The position numbers and the translations under genes are program-made. This document shows positions 51,031 through 62,071 of a DNA stretch of 64,000 nt, piece after piece; position 1 is the first letter of the stretch; the number at the start of each line of letters is the position of its first letter. The notes beneath the pieces were generated by a model. That model worked only from the letters and a program-made list of their open reading frames with translations, did not search any database and was not told the DNA's origin. The DNA is from G963675935 sp963675935. GTDB lineage: Bacteria; Planctomycetota; Planctomycetia; Pirellulales; Thermoguttaceae. The DNA lies in NCBI GenBank assembly GCA_963675935.2, contig OY780964.2, positions 744,001-808,000 of the forward strand, given 5' to 3'.

Positions 51031-51158
51031 TAAGTGACTGCGCAATAATAAGTTGATCGAATATGTAGGACGGATTTCCGAATCCGTCTCTGAAAACCGG
51101 ACGGATTTGGAAATCCGCCCTACGGTAAATTGTACAGTTAGCTTTTGCGCAGTTCCTA
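51031..51158. repeat. MITE-like palindromic element, copy C3
   Basis: TAAGTGACTGCGCA at the left and GCGCAGTTCCTAG at the right, with centre GTAGGACGGATTTCC / GGAAATCCGCCCTAC. Its right end supplies the stop codon (51156-51158) of the GspE-like gene. Confidence 0.88.
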
Positions 51159-52874
51159 GCTATCGGCCACGGTTTCGCGAATCACCTCGTCGATCGTGGT
51201 CGTCCCGCTGAAGATTTTATCTAGCCCGGAGGCTCGCAACGGCACCATGCCGGTTTGCAATGCGACGTCGCGAATCTTCTGGGTCGAAGCCCCGTGATTG
51301 ATCAAATCGCGGAGTTGATCGTTCATGGGCATATACTCGAACAGGCCGGTGCGGCCCTTGAATCCGGTGTTGTTGCAGGCGGCACAGCCGCGGCCGTGAT
51401 AGAACTTCTTGTCGAGCACGTCGTCGGGCGTCAGGTCCAACTGGGCCAATAGCTCGGTGCTGGGCGAGGTCGGCTCGCGGCATTCCTTGCAAATTCTGCG
51501 CACCAGCCGCTGGGCCAAAACGGCCTCGAGCGTGGCGGTCAACAAGAACGGCGGCACGCCCATGTCGCGCAAGCGAGTGACCGTGCTGGGGGCGTCGTTC
51601 GTGTGCAGAGTGCTGAAGACCATGTGCCCGGTGAGCGATGCCTGAACGGCGATTTCGGCCGTCTCCAAGTCGCGAATTTCGCCGACCAGGATTTTGTCGG
51701 GGTCTTGCCGCAAAATCGACCGCAAACATTGGGAGAACGTGTTGCCAATGCTCGCGTCGATCGGCATCTGCACGATGCCGTCGATGTCGTACTCGACGGG
51801 GTCTTCGGTCGTAATGAGCTTGTCCTCGATGACGTTCAACTCGTTCAGAGCGCCGTAGAGCGTCGTGGTCTTGCCCGAACCGGTCGGACCGGTGACCAAC
51901 ACGATGCCGTTGGGCTTGCGAATCGCCTCGCGGAACGAGGCGAGGATGCCGTCGGGCAAGCCGACGGCGTTGAGATCGAGCATGACGACGGAGCGGTCGA
52001 GAATTCGCATGACGACGCTCTCGCCGAACATGGTGGGCAGGACGCTGACGCGGAGATCGACGGGGTGGCCGCCGACGGTCAGGCGGATGCGCCCGTCCTG
52101 CGGCAGACGGCGCTCGGCGATGTTCAGGTCGGCCATGACCTTGATGCGCGTGGTGATGGCGAAGGCCAAGTGGCGCGGCGGCGGCACCATTTCGTACAAG
52201 ACGCCGTCGGACCGGATGCGGATTTTGAATTCGCTCTCGAACGGCTCGAAATGCAAGTCGCTGGCGTGCTCGCGGATGGCCAGCAACAGCACCATGTTCA
52301 AGAGCTTACGGACCGGGGCGCTGTCGGCCAGGGCCTCGACGCCGGCGAGGTCCAACACGGCGCTCTTCTCCATCGCCTGCGACGCCTGGGCCAACTCGGC
52401 GTCCTGCTCCATGTCGGCGATGAGGGTTTCGACGCTCTCGCCGCCCGCCGAATAATAGCGGTCGAGCGCCTTGAGCATCTCCTTCTCGGTGGCGACCATC
52501 GCCTTGATGTCGAAACCCAAAAAGCTCCGCAACTCGTCGATGATCGAGAGTTTTTGCGGATCGCACATGGCGATCGTCAGCGTGTTGTCCTCGAAGCTCA
52601 GCGGAATGATTCGATAGAGCTGGGCCATCGGCTCGGTGATGTGGGTGAGCACCTCGGGCGGGATGACCACGTCGCTCAGGCTGACCACCTGCATGCCCAT
52701 CTGCTCGCCGAGCCCCTGGGCCAACTGATCGTCGGTGATCATGCCGAGGCTGATGGCGATTTGGCCGAGCATTTCGCCGGGACGCTGCTGCTGCTCCTCG
52801 AGCAGCGTCTCCAACTGCTCTTCCTGGAGAAAGCCGAGGTCCACCAGAATCTGACCGATCCGCCGAATGGCCAT
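51156..52874 (-). CDS. GspE/PilB-family assembly ATPase, first copy
   Basis: 572 residues. The N-terminal MshEN domain (RRIGQILVDLGFLQEEQLET, LLEEQQQRPG) is a candidate c-di-GMP-binding module. The core shows ASDLHFEPFESEFKIRIRSD, PNGIVLVTGPTGSGKTTTLY (Walker A), the Asp box TTEDPVEYDIDGIVQ, RQDPDKILVGEIRDLETAEI (Walker B) and TGHMVFSTLHTNDAP (His box). Cysteines CKEC and CAAC bind zinc. It powers pilin polymerisation at the GspF platform. Its stop is provided by repeat C3. The start is three bases from the PilT stop. Confidence 0.95.
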   Translation of the reverse strand: MAIRRIGQILVDLGFLQEEQLETLLEEQQQRPGEMLGQIAISLGMITDDQLAQGLGEQMGMQVVSLSDVVIPPEVLTHITEPMAQLYRIIPLSFEDNTLTIAMCDPQKLSIIDELRSFLGFDIKAMVATEKEMLKALDRYYSAGGESVETLIADMEQDAELAQASQAMEKSAVLDLAGVEALADSAPVRKLLNMVLLLAIREHASDLHFEPFESEFKIRIRSDGVLYEMVPPPRHLAFAITTRIKVMADLNIAERRLPQDGRIRLTVGGHPVDLRVSVLPTMFGESVVMRILDRSVVMLDLNAVGLPDGILASFREAIRKPNGIVLVTGPTGSGKTTTLYGALNELNVIEDKLITTEDPVEYDIDGIVQMPIDASIGNTFSQCLRSILRQDPDKILVGEIRDLETAEIAVQASLTGHMVFSTLHTNDAPSTVTRLRDMGVPPFLLTATLEAVLAQRLVRRICKECREPTSPSTELLAQLDLTPDDVLDKKFYHGRGCAACNNTGFKGRTGLFEYMPMNDQLRDLINHGASTQKIRDVALQTGMVPLRASGLDKIFSGTTTIDEVIRETVADS

Positions 52875-52877
52875 CGC

Positions 52878-54041
<1,164 letters not shown>

Positions 54042-54208
54042 CTGCCGAGTCTTTCCCCATCAGAGGTATGCGCCCAGAGCCTGGGGGACAAAGAGGCCTC
54101 TTCTGCTTGTGTTCCAGAGGCATCTGGGCTACGTCAGGATTATTCGCAGCCTACGACAGGCTGCCAAGTATTTTTCGTTTTTTCGTGGTCCGTGGCCAGC
54201 GGTCCATA

Positions 54209-54312
54209 GTAGGTCATGCTTCAGCATAACGCGACAGAGCCGCAACCAACGGGACTTCGGTCTTGGGTTTTGGGGCTTCGTGCCAAGACCTAAGCCCTAA
54301 GCCCCAAGACTA
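54209..54312. repeat. Mixed short repeats upstream of pilT
   Basis: GTAGGTCATGCTTCAGCATA resembles the repeats at 31251-31351, followed by GGTCTTGGG and CCTAAGCCC units like those at 37813-37905. No gene lies in 54042-54317. Confidence 0.65.
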
Positions 54313-54317
54313 ATTTC

Positions 54318-56033
54318 CTATTCGCCCTCCCCGCGTTTGGCAACCCTCAAGACTTCCTCCAGGGTGGTGACGCCGCGAAGCACTTTGTCGATTCCGTCCC
54401 AATAGAGGGTTTTCATGCCTTCGGCCATGGCGGCTCGCCGAATCTGGTCGGTGGGAGCGCCGTTGAAGGCCAATTCGCGAATTTTCGGCGACATCATCAT
54501 CAGCTCGTAGATGCCCATCCGGCCACGGAACCCATTGCCCTGACAGTTTCCACAACCGGAACCTTTGACGAAACGGGCGTTCTCGGCCATTTTAGGGGTG
54601 ATTCCAGCCGCCTCGAGCATGCTCTGGCTTGGTGTGAAGGGATGCTTGCATTTTTGGCAAACGACGCGGACCAACCGCTGGGCCATGATGGCGACGACGC
54701 TGCTGGAGACGAGATAGGACTGGACACCCATGTCGATCAAACGTGTAATAGCGCTGGGCGCATCGTTCGTATGTAGCGTACTGAATACCAAGTGTCCAGT
54801 CAGAGATGCTTGAATTCCCATTTGGGCCGTCTCGAGGTCGCGCATCTCACCAACCAAAATCACGTTTGGCGCCTGTCGCAACATCGCTCGAATCACACGG
54901 GCAAAATCCAACCCAATGCTGTGCTTAATCTCCACCTGATTCACCCCGGGCAGGTAATACTCCACCGGGTCTTCCGCCGTGATGATCTTCCGATCCGGCG
55001 TGTTCAATTCGTTCAAAGCCGCATAAAGCGACGTCGTCTTGCCCGACCCCGTCGGACCGGTCACCAAAATAATCCCGTTGGGACGCTGAATCAAACTCTT
55101 GAACCTATGGTAATCCTCATCCGCAAAACCCAACTGCCGCAAGCCGACCTTGATGCTGTCCTTGTCCAAAATCCGCATGACCACCGACTGACCGTGGCTG
55201 GTGGGAATCACGCTTACCCGGAGGTCCAAGTCCTTCTCGCCCACGGTGACTTTGATGCGTCCGTCCTGTGTCCGCCGCCGCTCGGCGATGTCGAGCTTCG
55301 AGAGGATTTTGATGCGCGAAAGGAGGGCGCCAAGCAGCCGTCGGGGGGGGCTGTCGCGCTCCACCAGCACGCCGTCAATCCGATAGCGCACCCGAATGCG
55401 GTCTTCAAAAGGCTCGATATGGATGTCGGACGCCCGGAGCTGCACCGCCTCGGTAATGATCAACTGCACCAGCCGGACGACGGGGGCGCTGCTTTCGTCC
55501 ACCTCCTCCTCGCCCGCCTCGGCCTCGTGCATCGTCTCAGTGAAGTCGATGGCCGTGTCGGTAAACTCTTGCAACATCGAGTCGGCGCTTTCGCCCACCG
55601 TCTGACCGTAATGGCGGTTGATGGCGTCGAGGATGGCCTCGCGCGGGGCCAAGGAGATTTCGATCTGGCGATTGAGAATGAATCGCAGCTTGTCGAACGT
55701 GTCGTAGTCCATCGGATCGCTGACGACCACGGTCAGTTTGCCGTCGGACTCCAAGAGCGGCATGGCGACGTTTTCGCGAGCGACCGACTCCGGCACAAGC
55801 TCCACCACCGAGGGGGGTACAACGACATCGCTGAGGCTGACGTAGTCGAGGCCGTGCTGTTCGGCCATCGCCCGCATCACCTCTTCGCCGGTGGCATAGC
55901 CCAATCGGGTGAGGGCGTCGGCGAGACTGATGCCCAATTCGCCGACCATTTGCTGGGCTTCGGTCAGTTGGTCAGGGCTAATAACGCCCTGCCGGATGAG
56001 AATTTCCGTGTAGTCGCTCTTGCGTTTGGCCAT
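54318..56033 (-). CDS. GspE/PilB-family assembly ATPase, second copy
   Basis: 571 residues, first gene of the pilus operon. MAKRKSDYTEILIRQGVISP begins an MshEN-like N-domain (ALTRLGYATGEEVMRAMAEQ); ASDIHIEPFEDRIRVRYRID, PNGIILVTGPTGSGKTTSLY, AEDPVEYYLPGVNQVEI, RQAPNVILVGEMRDLETAQM and TGHLVFSTLHTNDAP are the ATPase blocks; CQKC and CGNC bind zinc. It is clearly diverged from the copy at 51156-52874, so the two may act on different pilin sets or as a hetero-complex. Confidence 0.95.
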   Translation of the reverse strand: MAKRKSDYTEILIRQGVISPDQLTEAQQMVGELGISLADALTRLGYATGEEVMRAMAEQHGLDYVSLSDVVVPPSVVELVPESVARENVAMPLLESDGKLTVVVSDPMDYDTFDKLRFILNRQIEISLAPREAILDAINRHYGQTVGESADSMLQEFTDTAIDFTETMHEAEAGEEEVDESSAPVVRLVQLIITEAVQLRASDIHIEPFEDRIRVRYRIDGVLVERDSPPRRLLGALLSRIKILSKLDIAERRRTQDGRIKVTVGEKDLDLRVSVIPTSHGQSVVMRILDKDSIKVGLRQLGFADEDYHRFKSLIQRPNGIILVTGPTGSGKTTSLYAALNELNTPDRKIITAEDPVEYYLPGVNQVEIKHSIGLDFARVIRAMLRQAPNVILVGEMRDLETAQMGIQASLTGHLVFSTLHTNDAPSAITRLIDMGVQSYLVSSSVVAIMAQRLVRVVCQKCKHPFTPSQSMLEAAGITPKMAENARFVKGSGCGNCQGNGFRGRMGIYELMMMSPKIRELAFNGAPTDQIRRAAMAEGMKTLYWDGIDKVLRGVTTLEEVLRVAKRGEGE

Positions 56034-56211
56034 ATATTGATACCTTGCGCGGCCGAAATCGATTCTCTAAGAATAAGAAGGGTGAAAAAAAGGATCACTT
56101 CATGCCGCGTGAAGTATGTTCCATGCGAAGTCGGCAGAAACCCCTATATCCACCTAGATTAACGGCAACCCGCCGAAAAGTCAACTTAACGGCATCGCAC
56201 GTGCGGGGGCA

Positions 56212-56456
56212 ACCCCTGCCAGCTTGTCTGGCAGGTGGACAAGTTTGCTTGGCTAGAGGGGGGATGCACCGCATTTTTCCGCGACCCCTGCCGGCTCGAC
56301 CGGCAGGTGAAGAAGTCTAGCCGGCTACTGCCCGGCGGGATAGCTTGCCAAACTCGTTCACCTGCCGGACGAGCCGGCAGGGGTCGCAACGAGTTATGGT
56401 CATTTTCTAGCCGTTTAAACCTGTTCACCCGCCAGCCAAGCTGGCGGGGGTCGAAT
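56212..56456. repeat. Cluster of CCTGCCGG/CCGGCAGG hairpins
   Basis: Four or more GC-rich hairpins (ACCCCTGCCAGCTTGTCTGG, GACCCCTGCCGGCTCGACC, CACCTGCCGGACGAGCCGG, CACCCGCCAGCCAAGCTGG) follow one another over 245 bases between divergent operons. The rest of 56034-56656 holds no recognised gene; the divergent promoters must lie here. Confidence 0.8.
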
Positions 56457-56656
56457 GCAACCCAATAATAATGTTACAGTCTAAAAAAACGCGATGGTTG
56501 GGAGGATTCCCATTTGTCGTGATTTCGGCTAGAATTGTCTGCACCACTCGCGGGGTAGGGTCGCGGGGTAGGGCTGGGCGTTGTTGGAACGAGTCAAAAT
56601 TCTTCGCGATGCTTTCGTGATGCACGACAAAATCTCCAACTTAAGGGGCTGAATCC

Positions 56657-58078
56657 ATTTCCAGTACCTCGCCTCCCGCCGATCGCCATGACAAACAGAT
56701 CGCCGGCTTCCGTTTTCATATCGGAAGCGTTCTGGCCGTCCGAAATTGCTTGCGGCTGTCCTTCGCATGGATCATGCTTTGGGCCGTCGTGTCGCTGTTG
56801 TTGCGAATCGTCTGGCTGGTCGAGCCGAATCTGCTGCTCTGGGGCGGCGTCGGCTTGATTCCGGCGGTCGCCGTCGGAATCGCGCTGGCCTATCGCAACG
56901 TCCCATCGACAACCGCCGTTCGCTCGCTGCTCGATCGCGAGGGATGCCTCGGCGGATTGCTCATGGCGGCCGGCGACGCCGACATCGGCGGTTGGAATGA
57001 ACGGCTCGTTGCCGCGCCGTCGCCGGCGCTTCGATGGCAATTCGGGCGGCAATGGATGATGCTCGTGGCGAGCGTCGGTTTTCTGTTGGCCGTGTTTCTC
57101 GCTCCCGACCGTTATCTGCCGGCGTCGGAAGACAATGCCTTGCATGTCTCCGGAGAAATGGGAAAACTCGCGGAAAAGGCGCAGGTGCTGAAAGAGGAAA
57201 AGATCGTCACGCCGGAAAAGGCCGAGGCGTTGGAAAAAGATTTGGAGCGCATCCGCGAAGAGGCCCAGGGCAAGGATCCCGCCAAAACGATGGAGGCGAT
57301 CGATCATTTGGAGCAGGCGTTCAAGAAATCGGCGTCGGAAGCGGCCGAGTCGTCGATCCAAAAGACCGAGGCCGCGGCCCGGGTGAAGGAGTTGGCCAAG
57401 GCCCTTTCCGATTCGCAAGGCAAGATGGGCGAAAAACCGTTCAACGAGGCGATGAAGGAGTTGGCCGAGATGGCCCAAAAAGCCGCCTCCGAGTGCGATT
57501 CGTTGAGCAAAAATCTTTCCGACGAAGTTCAGAAAGCCTGCGAGTGCGGCCATTTGACGGCCGAGCAACTCGACGCGCTTTCCAAGGCCGCCGAGAAGTG
57601 CCAAGCCTGCGAAAAGGGAAAGATCGGAAAGCTGGTCAAGGCCGAGCTGGTCGAAGCCGAAGCGTTGGAAGCTTGTAAAGAGGCGGGCGAGTGCGACGAA
57701 GCCGCGCTGGCCGAAGTTTTGGGCAAATGCAAGGGCGGCGACATGGCGATGGAAGAGGCTTTGCTGGCCGACATGGCGGGCCGAGGCGGCGTAACTCGCG
57801 GGCCGGGCGCCGCCGCCATGACCTGGACCGACAAAGCCAATAAAGACGGCGCAAAATTCAAGGAAAAAGTGTTGCCTCCGGCGTCGGTTTCCGCCTTGAA
57901 GAAGAGTCAGCTAACCGGCGTGAGCATCGGCGATCCCACGGCGAAGAAATCGACCGGCGGATCGGCCGGCGGCGCGTTGAACGCTGCCCAGGCCGGCGGC
58001 GGCGAGTCGCAATCGCAGACGATTCTGCCGGAACACGAAAAAACAGTGCGGCAGTATTTTGAGAGGAAGAAGAAGTAG
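56657..58078 (+). CDS. Membrane protein with long Glu/Lys-rich coiled coil
   Basis: The frame is open from 56645. A possible ATT start at 56657 lies eight bases after AAGGGG and gives a natural-looking M-SSTSPPADRHDKQ; TTG 56750 is a later alternative. The product (about 473 residues) has two N-terminal membrane hairpins (FAWIMLWAVVSLLLRIVWLV, LLLWGGVGLIPAVAVGIALA) and a third segment (MMLVASVGFLLAVFLAPD), then a long helical region (KLAEKAQVLKEEKIVTPEKA, KALSDSQGKMGEKPFNEAMK) with scattered Cys pairs (ECDSL, CECGH, CQAC), and a disordered Gly/Ser tail. Similar proteins open MoxR/DUF58 clusters in planctomycetes; function unknown. Confidence 0.72.
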   Translation: MSSTSPPADRHDKQIAGFRFHIGSVLAVRNCLRLSFAWIMLWAVVSLLLRIVWLVEPNLLLWGGVGLIPAVAVGIALAYRNVPSTTAVRSLLDREGCLGGLLMAAGDADIGGWNERLVAAPSPALRWQFGRQWMMLVASVGFLLAVFLAPDRYLPASEDNALHVSGEMGKLAEKAQVLKEEKIVTPEKAEALEKDLERIREEAQGKDPAKTMEAIDHLEQAFKKSASEAAESSIQKTEAAARVKELAKALSDSQGKMGEKPFNEAMKELAEMAQKAASECDSLSKNLSDEVQKACECGHLTAEQLDALSKAAEKCQACEKGKIGKLVKAELVEAEALEACKEAGECDEAALAEVLGKCKGGDMAMEEALLADMAGRGGVTRGPGAAAMTWTDKANKDGAKFKEKVLPPASVSALKKSQLTGVSIGDPTAKKSTGGSAGGALNAAQAGGGESQSQTILPEHEKTVRQYFERKKK

Positions 58079-58170
58079 TGGCTAGTGGCTGGTGCGAAAC
58101 CGCAAGCGGCTTTCATTCCTTTCACGCACTTCAAACGCTTCGCTCGAATCCCTAATCCCTAATCGCATCC

Positions 58171-59234
<1,064 letters not shown>

Positions 59235-59238
<4 letters not shown>

Positions 59239-61142
59239 GCATGAGGGGACGCTTTCTTCTTGCGATTTTGCTGGCCTACGGGGCCGCGATGTTTCCGGCC
59301 GCTGCCCAGTCGGCCGAAAGAGTCGGCGATGTTTGGGTTTCCGTCGAGCCGATCCCAAACCCAGACAACCGCGGCGGAGAGAACCGCGGTACGGAACACG
59401 GCTACGTGGAATATCGCGTCCAATTAAGAAACGAATCGGCGAGTGAGCAAATCGTCTATTTGTCGTATCCCGAACGGCGGCCCGGCTCGGGCGGCGTCGA
59501 GGCCACGCGCGCGGTTCGCATTGCGAAAGGGCAGGAAGTTTCGGTTTCGCTTTATCGGCCGCCGCTTCCGGCCTCCGGGCAGGGCTTGCAAGTGCGGGTC
59601 GAGGGAGTCGAAAAGCCAAAAGTCCTTTCCGTGCCGGATTTGTATCGGCCGAATTACTCTCCTTATCGCTACGGCTACGGCTCCGAGCCCGCCACGCCGA
59701 CCGTCGTGCTGTTGAGCCGAAGCGTACCGCAGGATTTTTGCGATCCGGCGGTGGCGGCGAAAAGTTCGGCGGGGTCATCTCCCGGTTATCCCACGCCTCC
59801 CGCGCCAATGCCCGAAGCGCCGGCGGGCGCATCGCCGCCGGTGAAACCGCTACCGCCCTCCGAATACGAGCCGTCGCCGACGGATTTCACCTTTTTGCGG
59901 AGCGAGACGCCGGTGAATCGTTGGAGTTCCAACTGGCTCGGCTATTCCTGCTACGACGCCATCGTGTTGACCGAACAGGAAGCCGGCGAAATGCCGCCGC
60001 AAGCGCAACTGGCGATTCGTCGCTTCGTGGAATGCGGCGGCTCGCTGTTCATTCACGGCGCCCGCGTGCCAGCGGCGTTTTCCGGCGGCGGCTTTTCCGA
60101 CGGCAAGCAGAGCTACCGCGTCGGCTTCGGCCAGGTCGTGGCCACGCTTGCCGAACGAAACAATAAGAAGGAGTGGCGGCAAACCTACGCCGTGCTGGTC
60201 AAGTCGCGGATTTACGTCTACAACCCAAAAACGAATCCCGGCAGCGGTTCGCAATTGCTCATCAGCGAATCGAAAGTTCCCGTCAAGGGCCTGTTTTTGT
60301 TGGTCCTGGTGTTCGGCCTCGGCATCGGGCCGGCGAACTTGTGGCTGTTGACCCGGCGGAAGCGGCGTATTTGGCTATGGTGGAACGTGCCGGTCATCTC
60401 GCTTTTTACTTGCCTGTTGGTTTTCGGTTATTCCGTGGCGTCGGAAGGATGGACGGGGCAAGAGAAGAATGCGAGCTTCACGCTGCTCGACGAGCGTTGC
60501 CACCGCGCGACCACGCTGGGATACCTTTCCTACTATTGCCCTCTGACGCCGTCGCTCGGCCCGCTGTTCGGCGTTGAAACCGACGCCGTTCTCTTGCAAA
60601 GGCCGGCACAAGGGTATCAACGCTACAACGAGGAAATGAACACGACGAAAAACGTCGATTGGACCAACGGCCAGCAGTTGGGTTCCGGCTGGGTGAGCGC
60701 CCGGGTGGCGACGTATTTTCAGATTCGCAAGAACGAAGACCGTCGCGAGCGTCTGACGGTCGAGCGGCTGGCCGACGGCAAATTGAAGGTCGTCAACGCC
60801 TTGGGGGCCGACATCAAGCGGCTTTTCGTTGCCGACGCCTCGGGCCGGGTGTTCGAGGGCCGCGACATTCCCGCCGGCGCCGAACAAACGCTCTCCGTCG
60901 CGCCGGGCGTCGTGCAGGTCGTCGGCAATAGAAGCCCCGGCGGTTTACAATCGGTATTTCATACCGAATTGATTTCCTCGATCAGCCGATTGAACACGGT
61001 GGCGAACCCCACCGACCTTCTCATTCCCGGCAGCTACATCGCTTTCTTGGACCAATCGCCGTTCCTCGAAACGACCATGCCGGGCGTCCAGTCAGAAGAC
61101 ACGGCGGCCGTCGTTTTCGGCATCTCGAAGGGACAACCATGA
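59235..61142 (+). CDS. Exported membrane protein of the MoxR cluster
   Basis: 635 residues, start overlapping the MoxR stop by four bases. GRFLLAILLAYGAAMFPAAA is a signal peptide; a beta-rich exported region follows (VEYRVQLRNESASEQIVYLS, RAVRIAKGQEVSVSLYRPPL), then a proline-rich linker (PTPPAPMPEAPAGASPPVKP), a ThuA/DJ-1-like segment (SCYDAIVLTEQEAGEMPPQA, FVECGGSLFIHG) and two membrane helices around GLFLLVLVFGLGIGPANLWL and NVPVISLFTCLLVFGYSVAS. It resembles the glutamine-amidotransferase-like membrane proteins linked to ABC-2 transporters. It overlaps the ABC ATPase start by four bases. Confidence 0.8.
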
Positions 61143-62071
61143 TGGACGTAAAAATCGTCAACCTCAAGCGGCACTTCGCGAAAACCAAAGCGGTTGATAA
61201 CATTTCGTTCGAGTTCGCCTCCGGCGACATATTCGGATTCGTCGGGCCGAACGGGGCGGGCAAGACCACGACGATGCGCATCCTGGCGACGCTCGACGAT
61301 CCGACCGACGGCGACATTCTCATCAACGGGGCGTCGCTGGTCGATGAGCCGGAGAAGGCGCGGTGTTTCGTCGGCTTCATGCCCGACACCTTGCCGGCCC
61401 ATCGCGACATGACCGTTCATGAATACATCGACTTTTTCGCCCGTGCGTACGGCCTTCGCGGGCCGAAACGCTTGTCGGTGGTCGATTCCGTCGAGCAGTT
61501 CACCAACCTGAAGGGCATCCGCGATAAATTTTTGCCCGCGCTGTCGAAGGGCATGAAGCAGCGGGTGAGCCTCGCCCGGGCGATTGTCCACGATCCGCCG
61601 GTGCTGGTGTTGGACGAGCCGGCCGCCGGTTTGGACCCTCGCGCGCGGATCGAGTTGCGCGAGCTGCTTCGGGCCTTGGCCGATCTCGGCAAGGCGGTGC
61701 TCATCAGCTCGCACATCCTGACCGAGCTGGCCGAAATTTGCAACGGGGCCGTCATCATCGAACATGGCCATATTCTCTGCGCCGGCTCGATGGACCAGAT
61801 CGTTTCGCAAAAAACGGCGCAAAAGGTCGTCGCCATCCGCGCGCTGGGCGACGTCGAACTGCTCTACAAGGAATTGCTGCAAGTGCCGTCGGTTCAAGGA
61901 GCGAAGCAAGTCGGCGGCGAGGTGGAAATCCGCGTCGACGGCGGCGACGAAGCTCACAGCGACATCCTGGCCCACCTGATCGCGAAGCGGTTCCGCGTCG
62001 TCGAGTTTCGCCAAAAACAGATGGGCTTGGAAGACGTCTTCATGACCATGACGAAGGGAGAGGTGCAGTGA
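61139..62071 (+). CDS. ABC-2 type transporter ATPase
   Basis: 310 residues. FGFVGPNGAGKTTTMRILAT (Walker A), LPALSKGMKQRVSLARAIVH (signature, SKGMKQR), PPVLVLDEPAAGLDPRARIE (Walker B and D-loop), KAVLISSHILTELAEICN (switch His). A C-terminal 80-residue domain follows (HSDILAHLIAKRFRVVEF), typical of the NatA/Ccm type partnered with separate permeases. It is coupled to the downstream permease by a 4-base overlap. Confidence 0.95.
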   Translation: MMDVKIVNLKRHFAKTKAVDNISFEFASGDIFGFVGPNGAGKTTTMRILATLDDPTDGDILINGASLVDEPEKARCFVGFMPDTLPAHRDMTVHEYIDFFARAYGLRGPKRLSVVDSVEQFTNLKGIRDKFLPALSKGMKQRVSLARAIVHDPPVLVLDEPAAGLDPRARIELRELLRALADLGKAVLISSHILTELAEICNGAVIIEHGHILCAGSMDQIVSQKTAQKVVAIRALGDVELLYKELLQVPSVQGAKQVGGEVEIRVDGGDEAHSDILAHLIAKRFRVVEFRQKQMGLEDVFMTMTKGEVQ

